Below, piece by piece: positions 16,306 through 25,255 of a stretch of DNA of 64,000 nt. This DNA comes from Parabacteroides johnsonii DSM 18315. GTDB taxonomy: Bacteria; Bacteroidota; Bacteroidia; Bacteroidales; Tannerellaceae. Below the pieces are notes generated by a model, which was given only the letters and a program-made list of their open reading frames with translations, searched no databases and was not told the origin of the DNA. The stretch lies in assembly GCF_025151045.1 (NCBI RefSeq), contig NZ_CP102285.1:3844001-3908000 (forward strand). Direction: 5' to 3'. How positions within the stretch are numbered: position 1 is the first letter of the stretch; every line of letters starts with the position of its first letter. A program made the translations under genes and the position numbers.

Positions 16306-19122
16306 TTATGGCTCCATCACTACCTCGATCCGGTTGCCCTGTTCTAACAGTTTTTTGGCAAAAGCCTGGATATTGGCGGGGGTGATACCTTTTATCGTTT
16401 CTTCGTATGTCGTCTCGCCGTTGAATCCGCGGAAGTAATAATTATCCAAAGTCGTCAGCCAGTAAACATTCTCTTGCAAGTTCTCTGCGTGGCGCTTCAG
16501 GATATTGTCCTGACTCTTCTTGAAATCTTCATCGCGCGGGCCGGACTTGACGATGTTATCCAGTTCTGTACGGACGATAGCGTTCATCTTTTCCCGTTTA
16601 GCCGGATCCGTGTCGAAATAGGCTTGCAGGAATGTCTGTCCTTCAGGGAAGGAAGAAATCTGTGCGGAAGTCTGCACCCCGTATGTCCCTCCCTCATCCT
16701 CGCGTACTTTTTCCATGTATACCAGATCGAGAATTTGCTTCAACATAGTGGCGGTGAGGATGTTTTCAAGGTTATATCCCATCTTGCTGGACCAGAAGTT
16801 GACAACCGACGCTTTCGGTGTTTCCAGAGCGCGTTTGAAGATATTCGTGTATTCGCCCGTGCGGATAGCCGGCACTTCGGCGGGATTGGCTTTTTCAACG
16901 CGTCCTTTGGCTGGAAGCGTCGCCAGATATTGTTCTACAAAAGGGCGGATGCTGTCTGTGTCGATATTTCCGACGAACGTAAAGACAAAGTCTGAAGCAT
17001 CGGCAAACCGTTCTTTGTACATCTCCATGATGCGCGGGTAGCTGATCTGCCTGAAGTCGTCAGCCGTGATGCGGGCGGCACGTGGGTTATTGTCGTAAAT
17101 CGCTTTTGTCAGCGTGTCGCTGAACGCCACCATCGGGTTCAGTTCCAGGTTTTTCAACTGTGCGATCATACGATTCTCGAAGGAAGTATAAGCCTCTTCA
17201 TCCATACGTGGAGCCGTGAAATAGAGATAAACCAGTTCGAACAATGTCTTTAGGTCGGTAGGAGAGGCATAACCGTTTACATTTTCCGTATTCAGGCCGA
17301 TAGAGGGAGAACAAGAGACTTTCTTTCCTGCCAATACCTTATTCAGATCGGTTGCCGGGAAGTTGCCGACTCCGCCAAGCGTAATAACATCATTGAACAC
17401 TTTCAGATTGTCGATATCTTTCGCTCCGAACAAGGTGCTGCCGCCGGGACTGGTAGCCGTCATCAGAATCTCGTCTTTCTTGAAGTCCGTATGTTTCAGT
17501 ACGACCTTGATGCCGTTGTCGAGTGTCAGGACCGTCGCGCCGAACAGCGGGTCCGTCTTCATCTCTCTGATCTTCCCCGGAGCGGGCAACTTGGAAATCA
17601 GCGGTTCATTGGAAACAGTCTCTTCATAGGGTTCGACCGGCAATTGTTGTGCCTTGATAAAGTCTTCTAATAATTGAGTCTCGGTCGGATATTTCATGTC
17701 AGCCTTGTCAGGGCCGGTGAGCCCGATTACGATGTTTTTGTCGCCGATCAAACTCTGAGCGTATTGATTCACCTGCTCGACTGGGATTTGTGGTGCGATC
17801 TGGCTGATTAGCTGATATTCCGTTTCGATGCCTGGAATGTAACCTCCGTCTGTAAAGTGGCGGACATATTCGTTCGTGTAAGAGCGGTTCTTTTGTTTGT
17901 CGCGGTCGTTGAACAGTGATTCGTATTGTTTCAGGACATTGATACGGGCACGGTCATATTCGGAAGCCGTGAAACCGTACCGTTTCACCCGTTCCGTCTC
18001 TGTCACAAGTGCATCGAGCGCTTTGTTTATCTCGCCTTCTTTTACTAAGGCGGCAACAGTGAAAGCACCTTTTGTCTTGGCGATCATGAAATCACCGTCC
18101 GAAGCCTGGGCAGCGACAAAGGGAGGATTCGCTTTTTGCATCATTTCGGCAAAGCGTTCGTTTATCATCGTCTCAACGACATTCTCCATATAATCCTTCA
18201 TCAAACCTGCTCCGGTAGCATACAGCTCTTTCGGCATCTTGTCGTGCTTATAGAATATGGAAAGGATAATATTGGAAGCCTCCTTGTCTGTGGCGATGGA
18301 AACAAGCGGTTTGTCATTGTCTGCCACTTCCGTATATTCGCGTTTGGCCGGATTGGTTGGAGCAGGGATATCGGCAAAGATACGTTTTACAGCTGCCTCT
18401 ACCTTGTCTACATCTATATCTCCTACAATAATAATGCCTTGTAGGTCAGGACGATACCATTTCTTGTAATAAGCCCGGAGTTCGTCCGGTTTGAAGTTAT
18501 CGATCACGTCGATCGTGCCGATCGGCATCCTGTGTGCATATTTGTTGTCCGGGAACATTTTCGGCAACTGCTGTTCCCAGATACGCGTCTGGGCATCCTG
18601 TCGCGTGCGCCATTCCTCCCGGATCACGCCCCGTTCCTTTTCGATGGCCGTATCTGCGAGCGTGATGAAGCCCGACCAGTCATGCAGGATCAGCAGGCAG
18701 GAGTCGACGATACTCTCGCGGGTGACCGGAGCGTTCATGATCATATAAACCGTTTCGTCGAAACTTGTATAAGCGTTGAAGTTCTCGCCTCCACGCATTC
18801 CGATGCTCTCGGTAAATTCATCCATGCCATGTCCGGGGAAGTTCCTGGTTCCATCGAACGCCATATGTTCGAGGAAATGGGCTAGTCCGCGTTGGTTCTC
18901 GTCTTCCAGGATCGATCCGACATTTTGGGCGATAAAGAAATCCGCACGGTCTTTCGGTTGCGCATTGTGTCGGATGTAATAGGTTAACCCGTTGCTGAGT
19001 TGTCCGTATTTTACTTTTGGGTCTATGGGTAGCGGCTGTATTTCCGGTTGCTGTGCTGCCAAACGGAGGGTGGCAAGTATCCAAAGGAAACATCCGATGG
19101 ATAGAATCTGTCTGATCTTCAT
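16306..19122 (-). CDS. M16-family (pitrilysin/insulinase) zinc metalloprotease
   Basis: This is a 938-residue periplasmic peptidase with a Sec signal peptide (…LRLAAQ). The inverted zinc motif HFLEH is at residues 82-86, with the third ligand in the downstream EKERGVIREEWR segment. Two M16 units follow: an N-terminal active half (about 35-240), a C-terminal substrate-clamp region (about 250-430), then a second inactive pair (about 500-930). It acts as a peptide-degrading clamshell. It stands alone on the minus strand with its own promoter. Confidence 0.93.
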   Translation of the reverse strand: MKIRQILSIGCFLWILATLRLAAQQPEIQPLPIDPKVKYGQLSNGLTYYIRHNAQPKDRADFFIAQNVGSILEDENQRGLAHFLEHMAFDGTRNFPGHGMDEFTESIGMRGGENFNAYTSFDETVYMIMNAPVTRESIVDSCLLILHDWSGFITLADTAIEKERGVIREEWRTRQDAQTRIWEQQLPKMFPDNKYAHRMPIGTIDVIDNFKPDELRAYYKKWYRPDLQGIIIVGDIDVDKVEAAVKRIFADIPAPTNPAKREYTEVADNDKPLVSIATDKEASNIILSIFYKHDKMPKELYATGAGLMKDYMENVVETMINERFAEMMQKANPPFVAAQASDGDFMIAKTKGAFTVAALVKEGEINKALDALVTETERVKRYGFTASEYDRARINVLKQYESLFNDRDKQKNRSYTNEYVRHFTDGGYIPGIETEYQLISQIAPQIPVEQVNQYAQSLIGDKNIVIGLTGPDKADMKYPTETQLLEDFIKAQQLPVEPYEETVSNEPLISKLPAPGKIREMKTDPLFGATVLTLDNGIKVVLKHTDFKKDEILMTATSPGGSTLFGAKDIDNLKVFNDVITLGGVGNFPATDLNKVLAGKKVSCSPSIGLNTENVNGYASPTDLKTLFELVYLYFTAPRMDEEAYTSFENRMIAQLKNLELNPMVAFSDTLTKAIYDNNPRAARITADDFRQISYPRIMEMYKERFADASDFVFTFVGNIDTDSIRPFVEQYLATLPAKGRVEKANPAEVPAIRTGEYTNIFKRALETPKASVVNFWSSKMGYNLENILTATMLKQILDLVYMEKVREDEGGTYGVQTSAQISSFPEGQTFLQAYFDTDPAKREKMNAIVRTELDNIVKSGPRDEDFKKSQDNILKRHAENLQENVYWLTTLDNYYFRGFNGETTYEETIKGITPANIQAFAKKLLEQGNRIEVVMEP

Positions 19123-19150
19123 ATCACTTTTGTTTTCATTTTTAATAGAA

Positions 19151-19158
19151 CAAATGTA
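19151..19158 (-). promoter_or_regulatory. -7 box (TACATTTG) for M16 protease gene
   Basis: CAAATGTA on the + strand reads TACATTTG on the minus strand, 28 nt upstream of the start codon at 19122. The 19123-19424 gap is a divergent promoter region that also holds the ATTACCC palindrome at 19226 and the promoter at 19366. Confidence 0.6.
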
Positions 19159-19225
19159 TATAGTTTTTGTTACAAAATGACACTGCTACCCCATGTAAAA
19201 AGGATTAGTAGGGCATATATTTGGA

Positions 19226-19243
19226 ATTACCCTTGCGGGTAAT
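19226..19243. repeat. ATTACCC-N4-GGGTAAT palindrome, copy 1
   Basis: A perfect 7-4-7 inverted repeat (ATTACCCTTGCGGGTAAT) lies in the divergent intergenic region. The identical 18-mer recurs at 47003-47020. A CTACCCCAT block lies nearby on the left, mirrored by ATGGGGTAG near the second copy. It could be a dimeric regulator site or part of a small repeat. Confidence 0.8.
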
Positions 19244-19365
19244 ATATTTTAACAGTACTGTTTGATAGCAAGTCCGGTCTTTTGCTATCAGAATGGCAAA
19301 CGTGCCTTTCTTTCTTTTTGCTTGTAAAAATCCTTGAGAAAGTTTTTGTGTAAGAAAAAAATATC

Positions 19366-19373
19366 TACTTTTG
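19366..19373 (+). promoter_or_regulatory. Promoter for Gfo/Idh/MocA gene
   Basis: The -7 box is TACTTTTG, with a -33-like TTTG at 19345-19348, 17 nt upstream. The ATG at 19425 lies 51 nt downstream. Confidence 0.65.
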
Positions 19374-19424
19374 TGAAGTTGTTATGTGCACGCAAACATT
19401 AATAATTTATCTAATATATTTACC

Positions 19425-20861
19425 ATGAAATCTGAAGATATTTCACGTCGCTCGTTCCTGAAACGGGCAGCCGCTCTTTCAGCTGCGGCAGCAATTCCTT
19501 CTTTCTGGATTCCGTCCAAGGCCAATGCCATGCCGGGTGTTCCTTTTGTCAGTGCCAACGAAAAGGTGAGAATCGCTTTTATCGGTATCGGTAACCGTGG
19601 GGGTGAGATTGCACGCGAACTGTATAAAACCGGTTTGTGCGAAGTTGTTGCACTTTGTGATGTAGATATGGGTGCACCTCATACTCAGAAACTTATTTCG
19701 ATGTTCCCGAAAGTACCGCGTTTCCAGGATTTCCGCCAGATGTTCGACAAGATGGCCGACAAGATCGACGCCGTTACAGTTGGTACACCGGACCATTCCC
19801 ATTTCCCGATCACGATCGAGGCAATGGCTCATGGAAAACACGTATATGTAGAAAAACCGATGGCCCGCACCTTCCAGGAAATTGAAGTGATGATGCGTGC
19901 CGAAAAGAAATTCGGTGTTGTTACACAGATGGGTAACCAGGGACACTCGGAAGCCAACTACTTCCAGTTCAAGGCATGGAAAGAAGCCGGCTTGATCAAG
20001 GACGTTACCGCTATCACAGCTCACATGAACTCTCCGCGCCGTTGGCATAACTGGAACCCGAACATTACACATCTGCCGATGGGTGAACCGGTTCCCGAAA
20101 CGTTGGATTGGGACACTTGGTTAGGTGTTCGTCCGTTCCACGAATATAATCACGATTATCATTTGGGACAGTGGCGTTGCTGGTATGATTTCGGTATGGG
20201 TGCATTGGGCGACTGGGGAGCTCACATCATCGATACTGCCCACGAATTCCTGGATCTTGGTTTGCCGACGGAAGTAAACCCGTTGTATCTGAAAGATCAC
20301 AACCCGTTCTTCTTCCCGATGTCTTCCCGTATCCTGTTCAGATTCCCGGAAAGAAAAGATATGCCGGGTGTCGATATTACTTGGTATGACGGTCTGGATA
20401 ATATTCCTCCTGTTCCTGAAAACTACGGTTCTTCTGATGTCGATCCGAATATCCCGACGGTTGCTGGTGGCAAACTGCAGTTGGCTAAACTGAATCCGGG
20501 TAAGGAAATCTATACAAAGACTTTGACATTCAAGGGTGGTTCTCATGGTAGCACTTTGTCTGTTATTCCTGATCAGGTAGCTAAAGATATGAATCCGAAA
20601 TTGCCGGAATACCAGAAGAGTCCGTCCAATCACTACGCAAACTTCCTGTTGGCTTGCCAGGGTAAGGAAAAGACTCGTTCTCCGTTCTCTATCGCAGGTC
20701 CGTTGAGCCAGGTGTTCTGCCTCGGCGTGTTGGCACAGCGCATGAACCGCAAGATTGTATTCGACCGCGACACGAAGCAGATCGTGAACGATCCGGTTAT
20801 GAACCAGATGTTGGTTGGCGAAATGCCGCGTAAAGGCTGGGAACAGTACTACAATATTTAA
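19425..20861 (+). CDS. Tat-exported Gfo/Idh/MocA-family oxidoreductase
   Basis: This is a 478-residue NAD(P)-dependent oxidoreductase-like protein. The ATG at 19425 gives a clear twin-arginine signal, SRRSFLKRAAALSAAAA (7-23); an in-frame GTG at 19386 is ignored. The Rossmann motif is IAFIGIGNRGGEIARELY. The family EKP motif occurs as HVYVEKPMA, with the catalytic-type lysine. HSEANYFQFKAW and the ALGDWGAHIIDTAHEF segment match the exported Bacteroidota branch, some members of which act on glycans with tightly bound NAD. It is monocistronic, with its own promoter and a strong terminator. Confidence 0.9.
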   Translation: MKSEDISRRSFLKRAAALSAAAAIPSFWIPSKANAMPGVPFVSANEKVRIAFIGIGNRGGEIARELYKTGLCEVVALCDVDMGAPHTQKLISMFPKVPRFQDFRQMFDKMADKIDAVTVGTPDHSHFPITIEAMAHGKHVYVEKPMARTFQEIEVMMRAEKKFGVVTQMGNQGHSEANYFQFKAWKEAGLIKDVTAITAHMNSPRRWHNWNPNITHLPMGEPVPETLDWDTWLGVRPFHEYNHDYHLGQWRCWYDFGMGALGDWGAHIIDTAHEFLDLGLPTEVNPLYLKDHNPFFFPMSSRILFRFPERKDMPGVDITWYDGLDNIPPVPENYGSSDVDPNIPTVAGGKLQLAKLNPGKEIYTKTLTFKGGSHGSTLSVIPDQVAKDMNPKLPEYQKSPSNHYANFLLACQGKEKTRSPFSIAGPLSQVFCLGVLAQRMNRKIVFDRDTKQIVNDPVMNQMLVGEMPRKGWEQYYNI

Positions 20862-20904
20862 GATAGTTTCTAAGATCGTTATTCATAACGGTTGATTGTT
20901 TGAG

Positions 20905-20941
20905 AAGGCAAGCTTGTCGGGTAAGCTTGCCTTTCTTTTTT
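20905..20941 (+). terminator. Rho-independent terminator after Gfo/Idh/MocA gene
   Basis: AAGGCAAGCTT (20905-20915) pairs perfectly with AAGCTTGCCTT (20923-20933) around a 7-nt loop and is followed by TCTTTTTT. Confidence 0.9.
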
Positions 20942-20944
20942 GAT

Positions 20945-20952
20945 TATCTTTG
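20945..20952 (+). promoter_or_regulatory. -7 box (TATCTTTG) for DUF4271 operon
   Basis: This perfect -7 box starts just after the preceding terminator and lies 21 nt before the ATG at 20974. It likely drives the DUF4271-hemD-rnpA-yidD-tatD run. Confidence 0.7.
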
Positions 20953-20973
20953 CACCTGTAATACGCAGGGAAC

Positions 20974-21702
20974 ATGAATATATTTGAAGGATATGTGGGC
21001 ATTCGCTTGTGGGACGGGCAGTTGGTGGATGATGTCATCTTCTCCCTGCTGTTATTCCTGTTTATTGTCTTTTCTTTTGTGTTCCGGGCGAATTTCCAGT
21101 TGTTTGTGAAGATGCTGAAAGATGCTTTTCTCGTGAAAGAAAGGCAGAATCTATTTGACGATGTGGTGGGGAAAAGCGTTTTCTTCTTCCGTAATTTTAT
21201 GACATTTCAGGTATTGTTCCTTTCGAGTATTGCCCTGATTGCAATAGGCAGGATATACGGATTTATAAATTATATGGAATGGCAGGCGGTTTTATCGACG
21301 ATCGGAACGGTTTTTTGCGTTTTATTCCTGTTTTATCAGTTTAAACAATGCTGTTATTACCTCCTGGGCAGCGTGTTTGCCGACCCCAATAAATATAAGT
21401 TATGGAAGACGAGTTATAATGCTATTATGGGGATTTGGGGAGTCTCTTTGTACATTCCGGTGTTATGGTTAGTGTTTGTCGGGACACACGTAACTATACC
21501 GATAGCAATGTTTTGTATTTTCTATATTTTGTGTCGTTTTGTAATAATTTATAAGACAATACGGATATTTCACAAGAAAAGTACTGGATTATTATATATA
21601 AGTTTGTACCTTTGCACCCAAGAAATTTTACCTCTGGTATTTTTGTACGAAGGTATGGTTTATTTGTATAACTTTATCGAGACAAGTACTCTATGGCATT
21701 GA
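20974..21702 (+). CDS. DUF4271-family membrane protein
   Basis: This 242-residue multi-pass inner-membrane protein has about six hydrophobic helices (for example FSLLLFLFIVFSFVF and GTVFCVLFLFYQFKQCCYY). The C-terminal segment LYLCTQEILPLVFLYEGMVYL is typical of the Bacteroidota DUF4271 family, which commonly sits directly before uroporphyrinogen-III synthase. Its last 10 bp overlap the start of that gene. Function is unknown. Confidence 0.85.
   Translation: MNIFEGYVGIRLWDGQLVDDVIFSLLLFLFIVFSFVFRANFQLFVKMLKDAFLVKERQNLFDDVVGKSVFFFRNFMTFQVLFLSSIALIAIGRIYGFINYMEWQAVLSTIGTVFCVLFLFYQFKQCCYYLLGSVFADPNKYKLWKTSYNAIMGIWGVSLYIPVLWLVFVGTHVTIPIAMFCIFYILCRFVIIYKTIRIFHKKSTGLLYISLYLCTQEILPLVFLYEGMVYLYNFIETSTLWH
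21607..21614 (+). promoter_or_regulatory. Possible internal -7 box (TACCTTTG) before hemD
   Basis: This match to TAnnTTTG lies inside the DUF4271 gene, 78 nt before the hemD start. No -33 element is evident. It may give separate expression of hemD and rnpA. Confidence 0.35.
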
Positions 21703-22466
21703 ACATCAAAAAGTTGCTGGTATCACAACCGAAGCCTGCATCCGAGAAGTCCCCGTATTTCGACATTGCAGAGAAGTATGGAGTTGAGATTGACTTCCGT
21801 CCATTCATTAAAGTAGAACCTCTTTCATCTAAGGAGTTCAGACAGCAGAAAATTTCTATTTTGGATCATACGGCTGTTGTTTTTACGGCTCGTACGGCGA
21901 TCGATCATTTCTTTCACCTGTGTGAGGAACTGCGTGTTGCCATTCCTGAAACGATGAAGTATTTCTGTATGACTGAGGCCATTGCCGTATATTTGCAAAA
22001 ATATATTGTGTATAGAAAGCGTAAAATCTTTTTTGGACAGACAGGAAAGTTGGATGATCTGGTTACAGTTATCGGCAAGCATGCAAAAGAAAAATATCTT
22101 GTGCCCGTTTCCGACGTGCATAAAGATGATTTGTTAACTATGTTAGAAGCGAAGAAGATTTCTTTTACGAAAGCTGTTATGTACCGCACTGTAAGCAATG
22201 ATTTCTCTAAAGACGAGAAGTTTGACTATGATATGCTGGTATTTTTCAGCCCTTCGGGAATTTCTTCTCTGCTGAAGAACTTCCCGAACTTCAAACAAGA
22301 AGATATAAAGATCGGATGTTTCGGCCCGACAACAGCCAAAGCGGTGAAAGAAGCCGGTTTGCGTTTGGATGTGGAAGCACCGACTCCCGAAGCTCCGTCT
22401 ATGACGGCTGCCCTTGAATTGTATCTGAAAAAAGAGATGGGTAGTAACAAAAAGAATGGTAAATAG
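21693..22466 (+). CDS. hemD: Uroporphyrinogen-III synthase
   Basis: This is a 257-residue protein of the HemD fold. The N-terminal KKLLVSQPKPASEKSPYFDIAEKYG, the middle VVFTARTAIDHFFHL, and the C-terminal LVFFSPSGISSLLKNFPNF with IGCFGPTTAKAVKEAGLRLDV segments fit the family. The enzyme cyclises hydroxymethylbilane to uroporphyrinogen III. The gene overlaps the preceding frame by 10 bp and the following rnpA by 11 bp, so translation is probably coupled. Tetrapyrrole synthesis in this lineage is often partial, so the pathway context outside the window matters. Confidence 0.87.
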   Translation: MALNIKKLLVSQPKPASEKSPYFDIAEKYGVEIDFRPFIKVEPLSSKEFRQQKISILDHTAVVFTARTAIDHFFHLCEELRVAIPETMKYFCMTEAIAVYLQKYIVYRKRKIFFGQTGKLDDLVTVIGKHAKEKYLVPVSDVHKDDLLTMLEAKKISFTKAVMYRTVSNDFSKDEKFDYDMLVFFSPSGISSLLKNFPNFKQEDIKIGCFGPTTAKAVKEAGLRLDVEAPTPEAPSMTAALELYLKKEMGSNKKNGK

Positions 22467-22842
22467 AAGGTATACCCTTTCAAAAGAAGAGCGCCTGTCG
22501 TGGAAACGTTACATTGACCTGTTGTTTGCAAAAGGGCAATCGTTTGTGGCGTTTCCACTGCGGGTCGTTTATTTACCGGTGGAGGAAGAGGCATTGGCTC
22601 CGGTATCTATCCTGGTGAGTGTCCCCAAAAAGAAATTCAGACGTGCAGTAAAACGGAATCTGATCAAACGCCAGGTCCGCGAAGCCTATCGGGTGTGCAA
22701 ATATGACCTGATTGATCCGCTGGTGGAAAAAGACAAGCGTATGCTGGTTGCTTTCCTCTATTTGGACAAGGAAATCCATCCTTTTGCCGATATGGAAAAA
22801 GCCATGACAAAGGCATTGAACATACTTCGTGACAAAGTATGA
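22456..22842 (+). CDS. rnpA: Ribonuclease P protein component
   Basis: This is a 128-residue basic protein. The RNR signature appears as [17 protein letters not shown], with the N-terminal [24 protein letters not shown] and FPLRVVYLP segments. It assists the RNase P RNA in tRNA 5'-end maturation. It starts inside the end of hemD and its stop overlaps the start of yidD by 4 bp (ATGA). Pairing with yidD is universal, but the usual rpmH neighbour is replaced here by hemD, a Bacteroidota habit. Confidence 0.93.
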   Translation: MVNRRYTLSKEERLSWKRYIDLLFAKGQSFVAFPLRVVYLPVEEEALAPVSILVSVPKKKFRRAVKRNLIKRQVREAYRVCKYDLIDPLVEKDKRMLVAFLYLDKEIHPFADMEKAMTKALNILRDKV

Positions 22843-23063
22843 TAAAGCGTTTTGTTACTTCCCTTCTGTTGTTGCCGGTCTATTTCTATAAATATTGTAT
22901 CTCTCCCATGACGCCGGCATCGTGCAGGTACACGCCTACTTGTTCCGAATATGCCGTGCAGGCTCTCAAAAAACATGGTCCTATAAAAGGATTGTATCTG
23001 GCTGTCAAACGTATTCTCCGTTGCCATCCCTGGGGAGGAAGCGGATATGATCCTGTTCCGTAA
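22839..23063 (+). CDS. yidD: Membrane protein insertion efficiency factor YidD
   Basis: This is a 74-residue protein with an N-terminal hydrophobic helix ([17 protein letters not shown]). The cysteine signature [16 protein letters not shown] is present, and [17 protein letters not shown] closes the typical family length. It supports YidC-dependent membrane insertion. The next gene starts only 3 nt after its stop. Confidence 0.95.
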   Translation: MIKRFVTSLLLLPVYFYKYCISPMTPASCRYTPTCSEYAVQALKKHGPIKGLYLAVKRILRCHPWGGSGYDPVP

Positions 23064-23066
23064 AGT

Positions 23067-23780
23067 ATGGTTTATTACGATATACATACTCACCATTTGC
23101 CCGTCTATCCGGAAGATGTCGCCATAGTCAACTGTCTTGTTCCCGCGCTCGACGCGGGATCACATCCGGGACAGGTCATATCGCGATTAGAAAAAGCGGA
23201 TACTGCCGGTTGCTTGTGCGATCCCGCGTCGAGCGCGGGAACGGGGTTGTTCCATTCTGTCGGTATTCATCCCTGGTATATATATGATGTAGAAGAACAA
23301 CTAACCGACCTTAAACGGCAGGCAATGCTTCCGGGCGTGGTGGCAATCGGCGAGACTGGCCTTGATAAATTGGTGGAAGCATCGTTGGAATGTCAGCAGG
23401 AAATCTTCAAAGTATCGGCAGCTTTTGCAGAAAACCTCGGCATCTTTTTAATCATACACTGCGTGAAAGCCTGGGACGAGCTGATTGCGTTGAAAAAGGA
23501 ACTTAAGCCCCGTATGCCCTGGGTGATTCATGGCTTTCGTGGCAATGCAGTATTGGCCAGACAATTGATCCGACAGGGCTTTTATCTTTCTTTTGGTGAG
23601 CATTTCCATCCCGAAGCTGTGCACGAAGCATGGCCTGGCTACTTGTTTGCCGAAACGGACGATCGCGAAATCGATATCCGTACTGTCTACCGGAACCTTT
23701 CGGCTTCCTTGAATCTTCGGCTTGAACAGTTCGCCGGGCAGATTGCCGAAAATGTCCGCGATATCCTTCATCTACCTTAA
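23067..23780 (+). CDS. TatD-family metal-dependent hydrolase with in-frame palindromic insert
   Basis: This is a 237-residue TatD-like hydrolase/DNase fold. Metal-ligand segments are DIHTHH (5-10), VAIGETGLD, LIIHCVKAWDE and YLFAETDDREI. Between VAIVN (18-22) and HSVGIHPWY (63-71) lies about 36 extra residues (VPALDAGSHPGQ…CDPASSAGTG). They are encoded by a perfect 23-bp inverted repeat plus its spacer (23139-23242). Homologs as I recall them have a much shorter link there. The insert keeps frame and avoids stops, and the catalytic segments are intact, so activity is plausible. Last gene of the hemD-rnpA-yidD run. Confidence 0.85.
   Translation: MVYYDIHTHHLPVYPEDVAIVNCLVPALDAGSHPGQVISRLEKADTAGCLCDPASSAGTGLFHSVGIHPWYIYDVEEQLTDLKRQAMLPGVVAIGETGLDKLVEASLECQQEIFKVSAAFAENLGIFLIIHCVKAWDELIALKKELKPRMPWVIHGFRGNAVLARQLIRQGFYLSFGEHFHPEAVHEAWPGYLFAETDDREIDIRTVYRNLSASLNLRLEQFAGQIAENVRDILHLP
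23139..23242. repeat. GTTCCCGCGC palindromic element inside the tatD-like gene
   Basis: Arms 23139-23161 and 23220-23242 are perfect 23-bp inverted repeats, and each arm contains its own small hairpin (TCCCGCG-CTCGA-CGCGGGA). The 58-nt spacer is open in the host frame. Related copies lie at 37683-37786 (intergenic) and 39691-39789 (inside queG). Confidence 0.9.
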
Positions 23781-23798
23781 ATCACTGTTATACCCTAA

Positions 23799-23828
23799 TT
23801 TTCAATTCTCAATTCTCCATTTTCAATT
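23799..23828. repeat. Degenerate TTCAATTCTCAATTCTC tract
   Basis: Repeated CAATT units (TTTTCAATTCTCAATTCTCC...) lie just upstream of the tyrS promoter. They look like a diverged relative of the CAATTGACAATT tracts elsewhere in the window. Confidence 0.45.
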
Positions 23829-23837
23829 ATAAAGTCG

Positions 23838-23845
23838 TACCTTTG
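23838..23845 (+). promoter_or_regulatory. -7 box (TACCTTTG) for tyrS
   Basis: A perfect TAnnTTTG match lies 32 nt before the ATG at 23878. The -33 region is not obvious. Confidence 0.65.
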
Positions 23846-23877
23846 TCCGCATTCAATTAATACTATAATCTAAAACG

Positions 23878-25170
23878 ATGAATTTTGTTGAAGAATTAAC
23901 ATGGAGGGGCATGATCGCTGATATGATGCCCGGAACAGAAGAACAGTTGCAAAAAGAGATGACTTCTGCTTATGTAGGTATTGACCCGACGGCTGACTCA
24001 TTACATATCGGTCACCTGGTATCGGTTATGATGCTGAAACATCTCCAACGTGCAGGACACCGTCCTATTGCTCTGGTCGGCGGAGCTACCGGTATGATCG
24101 GAGACCCTTCAATGAAGTCGGCAGAACGTAACCTGCTCGATGAAGCAACGCTTCGTCATAATCAGGATAGCATTAAGAAGCAGTTGTCCAAGTTTCTGGA
24201 TTTCGATTCGGACGCACCTAATGCTGCCAAGTTGGTAAACAATTACGACTGGATGAAGGATTATTCTTTCCTGAATTTTATCCGTGATATCGGTAAGCAT
24301 ATCACTGTTAACTATATGATGGCTAAAGAATCTGTTAAAAAACGTCTGAGCCGCGAATCTTCTGTCGGCATGTCGTTTACGGAATTCTCTTACCAGTTGC
24401 TTCAGGGATACGATTATATGTATCTGTATGAGCACGAAGGTTGCCGGCTGCAGATGGGAGGAACCGACCAGTGGGGGAATATCACGACCGGTACGGAGCT
24501 GATCCGCCGTAAGTTGGGCGGCGAGGCTTTTGCTTTGACCTGTCCGTTGATTACGAAAGCCGACGGAGGCAAGTTCGGCAAGACTGAATCTGGCAATGTC
24601 TGGTTGGATCGCCGTTACACTTCTCCTTACAAATTCTACCAGTTCTGGCTGAATGTGAGTGATGCTGATGCTGCCAAATATATCAAGATCTTTACCGATC
24701 TTCCCAAGGATGAAATCGATGCTCTGATCAAGGAACAGGAAGAGGCGCCGCATCTCCGTCCGTTGCAGAAACGTTTGGCAAAGGAAGTGACGATCATGGT
24801 TCATTCCCAGGAAGATTACGATGCTGCTGTCGAAGCTTCTAACATCCTGTTCGGAAACTCTACGTCGGAAGCATTGAAACATTTGGACGAACAGACATTG
24901 TTGGATGTGTTCAACGGCGTTCCCCAGTTCGAAGTTTCCCGCGACGAGTTGAGTGCCGGTGTCAAGGCGATTGATCTGTTCACTGAAAAGGCGGCGATTT
25001 TCCCGTCGAAAGGTGAAATGCGCAAGCTGGTTCAGAGTGGTGGCATCAGTGTAAATAAGGAAAAACTGACGGATCAGGATATGGTTATCGACTGTTCTTC
25101 CCTGCTGGATGAGAAATATTTGCTAGTTCAGAGAGGTAAGAAGAACTACTATTTACTGATCGTAAAATAA
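23878..25170 (+). CDS. tyrS: Tyrosyl-tRNA synthetase
   Basis: This 430-residue class I aminoacyl-tRNA synthetase charges tRNA-Tyr. The HIGH motif is at 43-46 (SLHIGHLV). The tyrosine-binding [12 protein letters not shown] and [12 protein letters not shown] segments follow, and the KMSKS-type loop is [10 protein letters not shown]-terminal S4-like RNA-binding domain spans about 360-430 ([21 protein letters not shown]). Full length, monocistronic, and followed by tRNA-Gln. Confidence 0.97.
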   Translation: MNFVEELTWRGMIADMMPGTEEQLQKEMTSAYVGIDPTADSLHIGHLVSVMMLKHLQRAGHRPIALVGGATGMIGDPSMKSAERNLLDEATLRHNQDSIKKQLSKFLDFDSDAPNAAKLVNNYDWMKDYSFLNFIRDIGKHITVNYMMAKESVKKRLSRESSVGMSFTEFSYQLLQGYDYMYLYEHEGCRLQMGGTDQWGNITTGTELIRRKLGGEAFALTCPLITKADGGKFGKTESGNVWLDRRYTSPYKFYQFWLNVSDADAAKYIKIFTDLPKDEIDALIKEQEEAPHLRPLQKRLAKEVTIMVHSQEDYDAAVEASNILFGNSTSEALKHLDEQTLLDVFNGVPQFEVSRDELSAGVKAIDLFTEKAAIFPSKGEMRKLVQSGGISVNKEKLTDQDMVIDCSSLLDEKYLLVQRGKKNYYLLIVK

Positions 25171-25189
25171 GAAACTGTTTGGATTTTTT
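25170..25189. repeat. Solo end of the MITE-like repeat
   Basis: AGAAACTGTTTGGATTTTTT matches the 20-bp terminal repeat of the element at 56842-57035 at 19 of 20 positions. It begins at the last base of the tyrS stop codon. No partner end is visible nearby, so it is a remnant or a chance match. Confidence 0.45.
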
Positions 25190-25200
25190 ACAAAAAAAGC

Positions 25201-25230
25201 TTGCAAGGTAAGATTTTATTCTTACCTTTG
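25201..25230 (+). promoter_or_regulatory. Promoter of tRNA-Gln
   Basis: TTG (25201-25203) and the -7 box TACCTTTG (25223-25230) are 19 nt apart, the expected Bacteroidota spacing. The mature tRNA starts 25 nt after the box. Confidence 0.75.
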
Positions 25231-25255
25231 CATCGCTTTAGATAAAGCGCCGGAT

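Noticed and set aside
24109-24882. A 257-codon minus-strand frame within tyrS
   Set aside because: It lies fully opposite a complete, well-conserved tyrosyl-tRNA synthetase and encodes nothing recognisable.
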